DNA from: Cristatella mucedo
Lineage: Eukaryota > Bryozoa > Phylactolaemata > Cristatellidae
Assembly (NCBI GenBank): GCA_009760855.2
Contig: WPIO01000014.1
Location: 6,972,501-7,034,500, forward strand
Direction of reading: 5' to 3'
DNA length: 62,000 nt
Positions 1 to 10,850 of this stretch are shown one piece after another. The position numbers and the translations under genes are program-made. The stretch's first letter is position 1; every line of letters begins with the position of its first letter. Below the pieces are notes generated by a model that was not told where the DNA came from, searched no databases, and worked only from the letters and a program-made list of their open reading frames with translations.

Positions 1-201
1 TAGCAATGTTATGAAGCTGAAAATAGGCTGATTTGTCTGTGGAGCTGATGTGGTCGTCTAACGAGAGGTCGCTTTGGAATATGACACCTAGATTTCGAGC
101 TGATGCAACTGGAGATATGCTGGCAGAGCCAATTTTGAAAGTCAGCCTTTCCAATTTCTGAATAACACTAGGTTTGCCCATAACTAGTAAGTTAGTATTT
201 A
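1..201 (-). mobile_element. LINE-A fragment, RT palm/thumb part
   Basis: Read on the minus strand this encodes a piece of L2-type reverse transcriptase just C-terminal to the catalytic site: NLLVMGKPSVIQKLERL, then SASISPVASARNLGV, then DDHISSTDKSAYFQLHNIA. The same order of motifs is seen at residues 218-280 of the reading frame at 2193. Homology stops near 201 and the piece runs off the window edge, so its true 3' extent is unknown. It is a dead fragment. Confidence 0.9.
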
Positions 202-1617
202 TGCGGCGGAACAACACTGCTACACTAGGTGAGGGAAAGGGAATGAGTGACAGGTGGTCGTAAGATGTAGGCACAGGTCAAGCGGACAAACCTTGGGTTT
301 ATTCTGAGCACCGTCCACATCGTAGCTATGCAAAGTCCTCAGAATTAATATCATAAATGCAAAACCACAGCTCCCAAGCGTACATAGCCCTATGGTCCTT
401 ATCTAACTGAGCACAGAAGGAGGCCAGGATCCGTCCGATGAGTCGACGTACGAAGCATGCAGCGGGAGGCGATGAGCCTGTAAGATGTCGAAGGTCTCCC
501 AGCATAAGCATACCCGAACAACGCTCCCGACGAAGCTGCCAAAATACAGCTGTTCCCTTCGGCTTTAACTCCGTCCGAGTGTAACATGTCTTATTTCCTG
601 GGTGACTTACACGCTTACCTGTGCTTGTTTGAGTGCATGCTATTAACCAGGGGTCCTGCTAACCAGCGGCCCTAAGTGCCTGCCCTCTGACTTTTGTATC
701 TAGCCCTAAGCGAAGCAACGCCCCGAAATAATAAGCTATGAGCTTGGTAGCTGGATCTCGTTTATGAATTTTGAGTTTGGCCACTGCCATGAACTGAATG
801 TCCCGTGCGAAATAAGCCAAGATATACGTAAGAGCATGATTATTGTACGACTAACGACCAGGCCATTCTTTGCCGGCTAGTTTTTTTAAAAGTTCCCGAT
901 GATAAACCGAGCGCCGTTTCCTAGGACTCCTAAATTGCGGCTGGAGTAAATCACTTTGCACTTCCTGCTTGGAGGGAATGTTGTGAGACAGCAACTTAGT
1001 GGGTCAATTAAGGTAGCCTCTTTGATGACTGCTTTTATGCTTAAAATTTAATTAGAAAACCGCGGTTCATTATCGTGGTCGATTGCTGTCCAAAATTACA
1101 ATGTATCCATCTAAATGACTCCCTAAAGTTTTTATTATTTCCCTGGTTCTCTCGAGGACGAAATACTGCAACTCAATATTGGCCAAGTTACCAAATAAGC
1201 TATGAAACCTCCACGTTTAGGAATACAAATGGTTACAATATTGGTCTTCGCATCCAACATGGCAGCAACCTGCCTCCTTTTCCGATGGAACTTCGATGGC
1301 ACCCGGTTGATATGTGAATACAGATCAAACTTCTCATGCTGACCTGAAAAGCATGCCACATTTTCTCCACGATACCCAGCTAGTGCACCAGTTTCAGCTT
1401 CTGAGTATTCTCAAACCCTCTCAGGGTGTAGCCAGCAGCCACAATGCAGCCAGCAGCCACACCATTCTTTCACTTGAAAGATCGGGTGATAATTGAATTC
1501 AGTTCCCCAGTTATTGTGCAGCGATATTTTCTCTCTTGGTGCCATCTATAGTATCGTGGGGCCTTCAGACACGGTGGCGATGAAACGCAGACACAAAAAT
1601 GTAATGCATTTGCATAG
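202..1617. other. unassigned stretch; possible short repeat R5 at 270-345
   Basis: No protein family is recognisable in any frame; reading frames are under 80 codons and look random. The segment near 270-345 (AAGATGTAGGCACAGGTC followed by a purine-rich CAAACCTT) resembles 5653-5735 in the same orientation and may be a dispersed repeat, at low confidence. Confidence 0.4.
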
Positions 1618-1737
1618 CTCCATAAGAAAACTAAATCTCTATTCAGACGCCTCGCATATGCCACGGCGCTCGAGCCTACGACTTCGGCCATCAAATACAT
1701 TTACCGAGACCTCGGAGCGAGCTATGCCAAACCAGTG
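1618..1737 (-). mobile_element. SINE-A copy
   Basis: The minus strand reads CTGGTTTGGCATAGCTCG (a degraded A-box head), a B-box-like GTAGGCTCGAGC, and then a tail resembling the LINE-A 3' stem-loop (GGCGTCTGAATAGAGATTTAG). Head, B box and tail are in the same order as in the copies at 10029 and 45135. It is diverged, and the poly-ATT end is missing. Confidence 0.75.
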
Positions 1738-2192
1738 CAGCATGATGAAGCCCCGAGTTCTGATTGTAAGCCATGGGCTTTATCAACGCAGGCTGGTGGG
1801 CGGCATATGTATATGTATATGTTGAGTCGCAAGCTTCAGCAGGCAGCTCTGGTGTAGAATGCGGGAGTGAGAGGAGATAACGTCCGCTTAAGCCTGCGAG
1901 CTGACTGGGAAAATGAAAGAAGTTCTTGAGGATGGAGTCAGACGACGCGAGACAAATCTCGCCACCCGTGATATAATCTACACACAAGGGGAACATGATA
2001 TGTCTCGATGAGCGATGTATGGTAGGGGGGCGCCCACCTGTCTCAGCGGGAGTACAGGTAATCTCCAAACAGAAATAGCTAACTCAATATTGAGGTCGGT
2101 GTGCACCTTAAATTCTGCTTAGTTACGTGGTAGGGCAGTAATTACCGCGAGCTAAGTGCACTCGTGTAGCTCACATTGGATGGTCCAAGAGT
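1738..2192. other. unassigned stretch
   Basis: I see no recognisable gene or repeat. A 125-codon frame on the minus strand (1691-2068) partly overlaps the SINE and has no family signature, so I do not call it a gene. Confidence 0.4.
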
Positions 2193-3560
2193 GTGAGTCC
2201 AGTTGGAAGCGTGGACAAAAATATGGACGGTGTCACGCCCATGGCATATGTATCCCAGCCGGTCGTGGTCGACCAGCTGAAGTCATATATTGAAACTTCA
2301 AACCTTGCTAGTAAGTCCCTGTCTGGCTTTAGAGCTAATCACTCCACGGAGTCAGCATTGCTTAAGGTGTACAACGACCTACTTAGGAATGCAGACATAG
2401 GTAGAGTGTCTCTGCTAGTTTTGCTCGATCTTTCGGCAGCTTTTGATACTATCAATCACAAAGTTCTTCTAGAGCACCTCTCATCTCGCCTGGGCAACAA
2501 GGGCACTGCTCTGCACTGGTTCAGGTCCTGTCTCAGTGGGAGACTCCAGAGTATTTACGTGAATGAAAAAAGATCATCCGAGGAACCTCTGAAATATGGG
2601 GTATCTCAGGGCTCCGTGCTAGGTCCGGTTCTTTTCACGGTTTATACTCTCCCTCTTGCTGATGTGATTGCCAAGCACAATCTAGGCTTTCACTTCTATG
2701 CGGATAACACTCAGTTGCACCTTTGCTTTGATCCCTCACAGCCTTCAAATATCTCGAATTCTCTCAACTCACTTGCTGCATGTATTGATGAAATCCGCAC
2801 ATGGATGGCAGCAAATTTTCTAAAACTAAACGATGATAAAACTAACTTACTTGTTATGGGCAAACACAGCGTGATTCAGAGATTGGAAAGGCTGACGCTC
2901 AAAATTGGCTCTGCCAGCATATCTCCCGTTGAATCAGCTCGAAATGTAGGTGTCATGTTCCAAAGTGACCTCTCGTTAAAAGACCACATCAGCTTCACAG
3001 TCAAGTCTGCGGACTTTCAGCTACATAACATTGGTAAAAAGCGGGCACATTTAGATAAGGATACTGCGTCTAAGTTGGTCCATGCATTTGTGACATCACG
3101 TCTTGATTTCTGTAACTCACTGCTTGCTGGCCTACCGGCATGTGCAATCAAGCGATTACAGCTTATGCAAAACTCCGCAGCTAGGCTTGTCTGTCGTGAG
3201 CATCGCAGTTGCCACATCACACCACTTCTCGCCGACATGCACAGGCTACCAGTCAAGCAACGGATCGACTTCAAGGTTTTGTCGCTCACTTTTAGGTCAC
3301 TTCATTCTTTGGCTCCAGCCTATCTCTCATCTACTCACCCACCAGGCCAAGCATCGTACCACCCACTTTTTGGAATCCAACAGTTTACCAATACCTCGTA
3401 CAAACCTCAAATCCTGTGGAGACCGTGCATTTAGTTCGCATGCTCCCAAAGCCTGGAACTCCCTCCCGACTTGCGTCAGAACATCCCCTGACTTGACCAA
3501 ATTTAAAAAGAGCTTGAAAACACACCTATTTAAGACAGCATTTAGTGGGTCCCAGTGTTT
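2193..3560 (+). pseudogene. LINE-A reverse transcriptase, frameshifted, catalytic Asp lost
   Basis: This is the best-preserved coding copy of LINE-A, an L2-clade non-LTR retrotransposon. The first frame (2193-3434, 413 codons) starts inside the RT domain: fingers motif SGFRANHSTESALL (residues 44-57), palm motif A LLDLSAAFDT (77-86), GVSQGSVLGPVLF (136-148), then the catalytic box at 169-172. That box reads YADN where the family has YADD, so the second metal-binding Asp is Asn (codon AAC at 2706). The C-terminal motifs TSRLDFCNSLL, NSAARLV and HITPLLADMH follow. Around 3327-3332 about two bases are missing relative to the copy at 46366, and the frame continues in another phase as HQAKHRTTHFLESNSL...PKAWNSLPTCVRTSPDL. 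The endonuclease and linker are absent, so this is a 5'-truncated dead copy. The true 5' edge of homology is near 2260; the upstream start codon is fortuitous. Confidence 0.95.
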
Positions 3561-3781
3561 CATCCTTCGTATGCTTGTGCGTGCTGGCACTGTGCATGTT
3601 GCCACTAACCACATTTGCATGCTGACCCTGCACATGTCACCCCTGACTATGTTATTCATGTTGTTTGTCAATCATGATATTACTCACCATTTGGTCGCAT
3701 TTCCCTTTGCAGCAGATGTGAAGCACCTAGGGAGAGATTGAGATCTCTGAGGGCGCTTTTGCAAGTGCATTATTATTATCT
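3561..3781 (+). mobile_element. LINE-A 3' UTR and ATT tail
   Basis: This continues the RT copy at 2193. It holds the family's 3' UTR landmarks (GTGCGTGCTGGCACTGTGCATG, CTAACCACATTTGCATGCTGACC in pieces, TTTGCAGCA) and ends at the stem-loop and a short ATTATTATT tail. Confidence 0.92.
3722..3757 (+). other. LINE-A 3'-terminal stem-loop
   Basis: AGCACC (3722-3727) faces GGCGCT (3752-3757), with an inner AGAGA/TCTCT helix. In the young copies the outer arms are AGCGCC/GGCGCT and pair perfectly. LINE reverse transcriptases of several clades recognise such 3' hairpins in their own RNA; that role here is inferred. Confidence 0.75.
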
Positions 3782-6137
3782 TTCGCTGTTACTTCTACGC
3801 TACTTACCTCCACCTGCATCTGGTGGAATCACGACCAATTTAAATAGGTCGGTCGGTTCTCCTGATCTCAATCGTTGGTGCCTCTCGAAGGGTCTTCGAA
3901 ACCTTGAAGCATGGCGAAATTTCCTAGACTCGTTGGTCACGTTCACGTTGGCAATCAGGAATCTCCCCCGCCCCCTCGGGTGAACCTCTTCTTGATGGAA
4001 AATGCGCCGATGGGATTGTCAAATAGTTATAGAGCAACACTGACCTCGTGACCTTGTGCTCGGCAGCTTAACTAACTTGCAGCTTAGTAGCAGCCTGATA
4101 GTACAACAACTAGATCGGCGTTAGCAGCCCAATTGATATGCAAAACATAAATGCACAAGAAGTCGCTTAGTGTGGTATTTATTTTTTCACCAAAGAAACC
4201 TAGAAGGAATTCAAAAAAGTAATCTTCCATATAGCCCTAGTGGCAATTCAAAATTGCCACTGGCTCAGCGATTTGCGAAGTTACTCTCCGTCCACCATCC
4301 TGCCGAGAGTTTTTTTGGGTTATGCACTTACCTCCTCGTTTAATGTCACGGAGTTCGTGAACGGCAAACGTGTTTGTGACTTTACGGTCAACTTCTTAAG
4401 ACAGCACAGCATGCATGTTTTTTCTAGCTAATTTTCAGAGCAGCAAGTACAGCATGAAAGTGCATGCGGTCTTCTACTTTTTAAAACGTAGCTACCTACC
4501 CATATAGGGGTATTTAACAAAAAGAGACCGCTGCGGAAAGCAAAATCGCTTCACAGCAACTATTGCTACAACCCTGAGGTACTTCCTGCTACTGTTATGT
4601 ACTTCAAGAAGCCAATTACTATACAATATGAATCTAGTTAAGGCTCGCCTTCTCAGGGTTCTCGAAAAAAAACGAGGAGGGATAAATAGAAATATAACCT
4701 TAAGCAAACGATGTTGCCTCGTATTGTAGAATTGCTACATATCAAATTTTCTTCAATGTATACAAAAAATCCACGTTGTATAACTCTAGCTCACGCTAAA
4801 CCATGCAGATCTTCTTGTATTAAATAAAAAAGGAATTATTCACGTTTCGGATTTTTCTTAAGGGCATATATCGACCGCTCAGATTGATTTGCAATATTTG
4901 GTTAAATAACGGAGTGGACTGCTAGAAATAAGGCTTTTCAGCAATTGAATCTTGTAGAGACAACACATCTAATGATGAAAGTAACGACCGACCCTAAATA
5001 CTTTTGAATGTGTGTGAGTCCATTCCGTGAACACAAATCTCCGACTTCACGCTCATACTATTTTCTTTGTGATATTTATAGTACTAATAAGATGGTGCAG
5101 CTATTAATACTCATTTTTGTCAAAGGGGAGGATGATTTGAAAAAAAAATTGCATATGTAGCTGAAATGTGAAGTAAAAAAGTAGGTTCGTATGAGGTTTG
5201 GCCTAAGATTTGTTTACACCTTGTCTTATTGCTCCGGAAGTAGTGTGACTAAATCAGCGGGTTGACCCGAATTAAACCTCTGCTGTTGAAGGTTTTTGGC
5301 TTAGCAACCGAGCATCACAGAATATATTCTTATTTGTTCTCCAGAACTAGCAAAGGAGGATAGTAGGTGAGTCTTGGCATCGCGTAAATCCAGATTACAG
5401 TTCAGCCACAATAATACGTGTGTATGCCAAATTGGTTGGATAACGACAGTGCTTGAGTTTATTAATTGCTCTTGAATTTAGTTGTATACAGTAAGGACCA
5501 GATATAATAACCTCTGTATGGTATATACGGTATGACGTGGATAAGTGTAGCGAAAGTTAGTCAATTTTATTTTGCGGTATGAATCTTCTGGCTGCTTTGG
5601 GCTTCGAACTTAGCAGTTGTATGCGGTGGCTCGAGTTGTGCACGTGTGCACCGAAAGATACAGGCACAAGTCGAGAGAACAAACTTATTAAGGTATGAGC
5701 CCTTTTAAGTGCTGTCGCGATACAAATCTAGCAACGAGGTAGCTGCCTGTATCGGTGGTTCAGAATCTATGGCTCCTTAGCTGTACTTTGAGGCACCAGT
5801 TTCAACCGTATCTTTCGCGAAAATGCAAGGGGACCAGCAACCCTTATGCGAAGTTCGCTTTGAAAAATAATGTAGTTCAGGAGTCACTGCAAACGTTCCT
5901 CCTAGCAGTATTTGCTAATCTATTCAATAGAGTTCTTCGGTGCTCATTCATAACTGAATTTCTCTTCAGACATAGTCACGTTCATGTTACGCTGAATGTC
6001 ACCAATTTATACGTTCTAAAAACCAAAACGTTAACATGTTAAAGTATCAAGATTATGACAGCGCTCGAAACTTTGAGTGGTTTCTGATTTGGAACCGGAT
6101 ATGTGAAAACATAGCGCTTAGAGCATAAACAATTAAA
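3782..6137. other. unassigned AT-rich stretch
   Basis: I found no gene or known element. Frames are short (at most 95 codons at 5755-6042) and resemble no family I know. Segment 5653-5735 resembles 270-345 (possible repeat R5). Confidence 0.4.
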
Positions 6138-6490
6138 AAATGATATTTTACACGTTTCATAATATTCTGCAAGAAATTCTTCCCAGCGAGTAGCTATTGC
6201 TCACCTTACGTTCAAGAGTTTTCGTGCAGTGTTCACAGATGAAATAAGATGCCTAGGGCTGCTTGCTTTGATCCTCGCCAGGTGAGCTGCCAGGCATGCT
6301 TTGTCGGCCTCGCACATCTTAACAGACGCTTTAGAAAGGCCCTTTTAGCTCACGTGTCGATAAATTGTCCACACACTTGGCCAACTTCTCCGGCTAGTTT
6401 CAAGCAAGGTGTTGATGCCATGTCAATCAAATATGGCTGAGCACTATTACCTTACTCAGCAATACCATAACATCTAAAGTGATGTCTAGT
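6138..6490 (+). repeat. unclassified repeat R4, copy 1
   Basis: This stretch aligns with 49067-49370 in the same orientation. Shared landmarks are ATGATATTTTAC at the start, a block GCATGCTTTGTCGGCCTCGC / GTATGCTTTGCTGACCTCAC followed by CATCTTAACAGACGCTTTA, and AGCAATA near the end. The central block stays open in the same phase in both copies (CFVGLAHLNRRF versus CFADLTYLNTRF), which may be chance. No terminal structure is evident. Confidence 0.6.
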
Positions 6491-7438
6491 AGGTTTTATG
6501 TCTTAGCTGGCTAGTTCTGTGCACATGTATTTCGTGTTTGAGCTGTGGAATATAGAGATCTAAATTAACAAGATGTACGCACTATTAAGGTGTCGGCGTT
6601 CCTAATTAATGTCTTTCTATGATATCGTAGGGAAACATGTGTCGGTGCGGCTTCTATGACTCACTAGCTTTGCGTCAAGGTGCAAGCTCTACCTGCATGT
6701 GTAACGCGTCCGCAAGGACTGCGGGTCCGGAGCCGCTGCGCCTGCGTAACATTCGGTGCCTCAGCTTTGGATCGAGTCTCATCTGCTCGCTTTTTTGCAC
6801 GCGTGAAGTGAAGCGTGCGTCTTGACCTGGAAGGAATAAGGCGTGCAATGCTCGCGGAATTGAGTTCCCAAGGGCTAAATCGGCTGCTTGCTTTGCCAAA
6901 ATTTAGGATTTAGGAAAAATTCTCTTTGAACTCAAGCGACTATATTTGGTAGCAAGATCAGGATCATACGAAAACTGCCTGATAGGTGAAGTAATTTTTG
7001 ACGAATCCTTATTTGTGTTGGTGCAGTGGCTCTGCCTGCTACCTGATTTGAACCCTATTTAACTACTACTGAGAAATATCGCCGTATGTTCGGCACACAC
7101 CGGCAGCCGACCTGTTCAGAAAAAATTAGGCTCTTTGGAATGTCTACAGTCTATGAGACAGCACAGAAGCTGGTAGCTACTATTCCTGGCCAGACAAGGG
7201 AGGTCGTAAATAATCGCAGTCGGACTAATGTTCCACTAAACGCATACATACCAACAGCTCATATCATATGCTTTTTTGGGTTGTCAATACATATTTTCAC
7301 ATGCTTCACATAACTTCAGTATGCATGGCGTCGTAGAAAACTCTCATACCCGGACAAAATACAGCAACCGCAGTGGCGGCTATACTTCGAGGATAGGATT
7401 TTTGGCATAGAGTGTACATGCTTGTTACTTTGAAGCAG

Positions 7439-7439
<1 letters not shown>
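6491..7439. other. unassigned stretch
   Basis: No recognisable gene or element. Open frames at 6637-6825 and 7086-7313 lack family signatures. Confidence 0.4.
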
Positions 7440-7479
<40 letters not shown>

Positions 7480-7504
7480 TATACATACATACATATATAT
7501 ATAT

Positions 7505-7559
<55 letters not shown>
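7440..7559. repeat. (TA)n / (CATA)n microsatellite
   Basis: Uninterrupted TA runs are broken by CATACATACATA blocks at about 7483-7495 and 7507-7518. Apparent Tyr/Ile reading frames here are only the translated dinucleotide repeat. Confidence 0.98.
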
Positions 7560-7560
<1 letters not shown>

Positions 7561-8141
7561 TAGCTCTGTGCCTTTTAAATTACCTAACTTGGCCGATACT
7601 TGACGGATCAAAGGGAAATTTTTCAAATGCCTGTTTAGCTTTTCTTGTATTTAAGCAGTAGTTCAAATTTGATTTTGGTTGGATTGGTTTTGCTATACAT
7701 GTCATCCAACGTCCTTGAACTTTATATTCTGCAATCATGGACATGAAAAGCACAACTTGATTAGATACCGTGAAAAGTAAAACTTGACATGATAAGCATT
7801 TCTTCGTCCAGCATCAGTGATAAGAGCGAAGTATGAGCAAACAATGAGCAGGGACACGTACAAAAGGGCAAGTAAAAAAACCAAGCTCAGCTTGATCAGC
7901 AAGAATCCGTGCCACATGGCATTTTAGAGTTCGCACAGCTTTAAATATTGTAGAAAGAAGCATTGGTTTTGTCCCAATGTTTTGCCAACTACCATTTCTA
8001 GTAGCCTGGTAAGCGATAAAGCAAGGTCGGTGCTTGATACGGCAGAAAGGTGTGATAGGAATGCTGAAGTCACGGCAGCTCCACATTCACCTGTGCCACC
8101 TACCTACCTACCTACCTACCCACCTACATTACCTTTTTTAC
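7560..8141. other. unassigned stretch with (ACCT)n at 8097-8127
   Basis: Nothing recognisable apart from a short tetranucleotide run of ACCT/CACCT near 8097-8127, directly upstream of a SINE-B end. Confidence 0.5.
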
Positions 8142-8309
8142 TAGCTGATTTAACAGAATCTTTTGTCTAGCGACAAAACAGCCTTTACTGCTATCACCAC
8201 TGCTTGCAGCGGCAATAAAAGATCGCTCACCGCAGGATTAGAACCCACAACCTTGGGACCGCGGTCGTGAAAAGCAACCGCCTTACCCCTAGTGTGCCAT
8301 CACGACTCA
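8142..8309 (-). mobile_element. SINE-B copy
   Basis: The minus strand shows a tRNA-like head (GTGATGGCACACTAGGGG, then AAGGCGGTTGC), a B-box-like GTGGGTTCTAATCC, and the family tail GCGATC...TTGCCGCTGCAAGCAGTGGTGATAG in pieces, ending GCTGTTTTGTCGCTAGAC. The order and spacing match the copy at 43911. A CA-rich microsatellite abuts the head. Confidence 0.85.
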
Positions 8310-8405
8310 CACACACACACACGCACGCACGCACGCATGCACACACTCACACACACGCACACACACAGAGACACAGACACAGACATAGACAGACAGACAC
8401 ACACA
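8308..8405. repeat. (CA)n/(GCAC)n/(ACAG)n compound microsatellite
   Basis: CA, GCAC, ACAG and ATAG units alternate without unique sequence between the SINE-B head and a LINE-A fragment. Confidence 0.97.
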
Positions 8406-8429
8406 GATCGGTGTGATCTGTTCTGTATT

Positions 8430-8860
8430 TCCCAACGTCCCTACGTCATCCAGCTACGCACCATTGCAAAAATTCACCCTTGCTTAGACAAGGACACTGC
8501 AGCCAAGCTGGTATATGTATTTTTTTTATCTCGTCATGACTTTCGGGACTCTACAATTGTTGGTCTTCGTGCGGATACCATAAGACTCTCACACTCCGCC
8601 TGTCGCGAAGGTCGAATCTGCCATATTACAGCAATTCTCACCGACCTGCAATTACCTTCATTAAGCAGAGTATCGATATCAAGGTTCTGCCACTCACTTT
8701 AGGTCTTGTCATTTTCTTGCTCGAATCTGTCTATCAAAAGTACTTCATTCTCAGGCTTTGCATTGTACTACCCGCTCTCCTGAGTCAAATCGTGTAGCTG
8801 TGCCTCTAGGCCACCTCAAACCACCTGGAGACCGTGCTTGGAGACTACCGGCTTATTATT
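8430..8860 (+). mobile_element. LINE-A fragment, RT C-terminal region, degraded
   Basis: The plus strand matches the C-terminal part of LINE-A: CATCCAGCTACGCACCATTG (QLHNIAKI region), CLDKDTAAKLVY, a Ser-Arg-His-Asp-Phe stretch where the family has SRLDFCNSL, CREGRICHIT, then after frame breaks PPGDRAWRL near 8825-8850. Several indels make it non-coding. The 3' UTR is missing. Confidence 0.85.
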
Positions 8861-9700
8861 TATAATAACATAGAATGATAGAAGTAGAGGGATTCTACTT
8901 ATTGACAGAAAAGAATATTTGCAGGGACTCCAGGATTCAAGATTCTCAATATCTTGGTGGTTTCAGAGCCAAACATTTCAAGATCCGAGGATAACTTCAG
9001 CAAATACTGCTAGCAGTGAGTTGTATCTACACCCTTTCCGCATTAAGTGCTGCGTCTATGGCGCTCCACTTACGCACCGTTTTCAAGTGAACAACTGTAC
9101 CGACAGGCTTTTGACAGCCGTATCTAAATGGTTACTACATTTGACGCATGCCGGAGTACTTAATGTAACGTTATGCTCTGACAGCAAGCACGCGACAGTA
9201 CACAAGCGACGAAATGCAGACACCGAGGGGGCTTCAACACTTTGCCAATGCGCATTCCGTCAACCCTGGTAGAGTTACACCACACAGTCGTTCTCTCCTC
9301 CATCCTGCTTCCCACTGCCTGCTCCTGTCCAGGCATGACTCACCCTCATAAAACCATTTCTCAATTAACTGACGTGGCCCATAAACTAGCGGCTATAAAC
9401 GCCATCGGCCCATACACTCTTAGCACGGCAATAAAACAATCACATTCCCACTAAATCTCTGGATTACAAATCTCAGCAGCAATACATGCAAGATCTAAGC
9501 AACGCGCAGCATGCATAAGAGAAAAAACACTTGAAAACATAACAGCAGGGTCACAGTCCAGAAACCACCATTAAATGACCGTCATTTAAACGAAATCACA
9601 TTTAAGAGGGATCTTCTGACGAATGTATGCTTGCAATGTCATCGGAAGCCGAAATAATCAACATATACGTTCTCCCTTAGACGGCTTTCAGCTTCTATCC
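8861..9700. other. unassigned stretch
   Basis: Two overlapping open frames (8919-9272 and 9242-9454) are the longest here. Neither shows a motif I recognise, and there is no support for transcription. Confidence 0.4.
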
Positions 9701-9705
9701 AGCAT

Positions 9706-9965
9706 CTTTTTATGGCAGTATTTAGTGGGTCTCTGTGATTCGTCCTTTATTTGCTTATGCGTGCTGACACTGTGCATGCTGCCACTAACCGTACTTGCAT
9801 GCTGACCCGGTGCATATCACCCCTAACCACGTTATTCTTGTTGTTTATTCAGCACACTATCACTAACCATTCAATCGTGTTTCCTTTGCAGCAAGTGAAC
9901 AGTGCCTAAAGAGAGATTGAGTTCTCTGAGGGTGCTATGTCAAGTGTATTATTATTGTATTAATA
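9706..9965 (+). mobile_element. LINE-A 3' UTR, 5'-truncated
   Basis: The sequence begins at the end of the LINE-A coding region (GCAGTATTTAGTGGGTCTCTG) and runs through GCTTATGCGTGCTGACACTG, ACTTGCATGCTGACCC and CATTCAATCGTG to the stem-loop AGTGCC...GGTGCT, ending in ATTATTATT. It is a typical very short 5'-truncated LINE insertion. Confidence 0.92.
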
Positions 9966-10028
9966 TTACACATATAATATAATTCATTTATAATTCATTT
10001 AATATAATTCATTTATAATTCATTCATA

Positions 10029-10160
10029 ATTTATATAGCACCCTAAGAGAAATTAATTTTTACTCAGGTGCTTCGAATATGCACAGGGCTCGAGCCCACG
10101 ACCTCGGCCAGACCTTGGTCGGGGCGAGTACCATGACCACTGGGTCAAACCAGCTCGGAA
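10029..10160 (-). mobile_element. SINE-A copy with LINE-A-like tail
   Basis: Minus strand: head GAGCTGGTTTGACCCAGTGG (pol III A-box region), GTACTCGCC, B-box-like GGGCTCGAGCCC, then GAAGCACCTGAGTAAAAATT followed by AATTTCTCTTAGGGTGCT. The last part copies the LINE-A 3' end. Its stem arms AGCACC and GGTGCT pair completely, with A-T where LINE-A has G-C. The end runs into an AT-rich tandem tail (about 9960-10030) built from TTCATTTATAA-type units. Confidence 0.85.
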
Positions 10161-10318
10161 TTATCCTACCAAGAGTCTCAAACGCTCAAACTTCAAAAAG
10201 ATAAAGCGAATAGACAGCCTAGTGGGTCACACGTGCACTTGGATGTAGCGGTCGCCAAAGTTCAATTATAATTGAATCTACTTTCTCTATTGCAACTGGC
10301 ATCTAAAATGACTTGGTA
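10161..10318. other. unassigned spacer
   Basis: Short spacer between SINE-A and a LINE-A copy; nothing recognised. Confidence 0.4.
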
Positions 10319-10850
10319 TTAATAATAATAATAATAATAATATTGCACTTGATAAAGCGCCCTCAGAGAACTTAATCTCTTTCTAGGCGCTTTACATTTG
10401 CTGCAAAGTGATATGCAATAGAATAGTAAGTAAAATCATGCTTGAAAAACAAACAAAATGAATAACATGGTTAGGGGTTACATGCACTGGGTCAGCATGC
10501 AAATGTGGTTAGTGGCAGCACGAACAGTGTCAGCACGCATAAGCACATCGAGGACGAATCACAAAGACCCACTAAATGCTGTCCTAAATAGGTATGTTTT
10601 TAAGTTTCTTTTAAATGTGGTCAGGTCAGGGGATGTTCTGATGCAGGTCGGGAGGGAGTTCCAGGCTGTGGGAGCATACGAGCTAAATGCACGGTCTCCA
10701 AAGGATTTAAGGTTTGTACGAGGTATTTCTAGACTGTTGGATTCCGAAAAGCGAGTGGTACGATGCTTTGCCTGATGGGGTAGTATATCTGAAAGATAGG
10801 CTGGAGCCATAGAATGAAGAGACCTAAAAGTGAGCGACAAAACCTATTTT
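10319..10850 (-). mobile_element. young LINE-A copy, C-terminus and 3' UTR
   Basis: On the plus strand this starts with (AAT)n at 10319-10342, then the reverse complement of a perfect stem-loop (AGCGCC...GGCGCT) and the 3' UTR. The minus-strand frame from about 10840 to 10559 is unbroken for 93 codons: SLTFRSLHSMAPAYLS, PHQAKHRTTRFSESNSLE, PTAWNSLPTCIRTSPDL, ending LFRTAFSGSL and a stop, the same natural C-terminus as the copy at 46366. Close match to 24749 and 46366 marks a recent subgroup. Homology ends near 10850 (SLTF). Confidence 0.95.

Noticed and set aside
2193-3434. Intact, active reverse transcriptase gene
   Set aside because: It starts inside the RT domain, has YADN instead of YADD, and shifts frame before the C-terminus.
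10319-10850. Plus-strand 105-codon frame at 10458-10775
   Set aside because: It is the antisense shadow of the LINE-A C-terminus; the same shadow recurs at 45669, 24670 and 46810.
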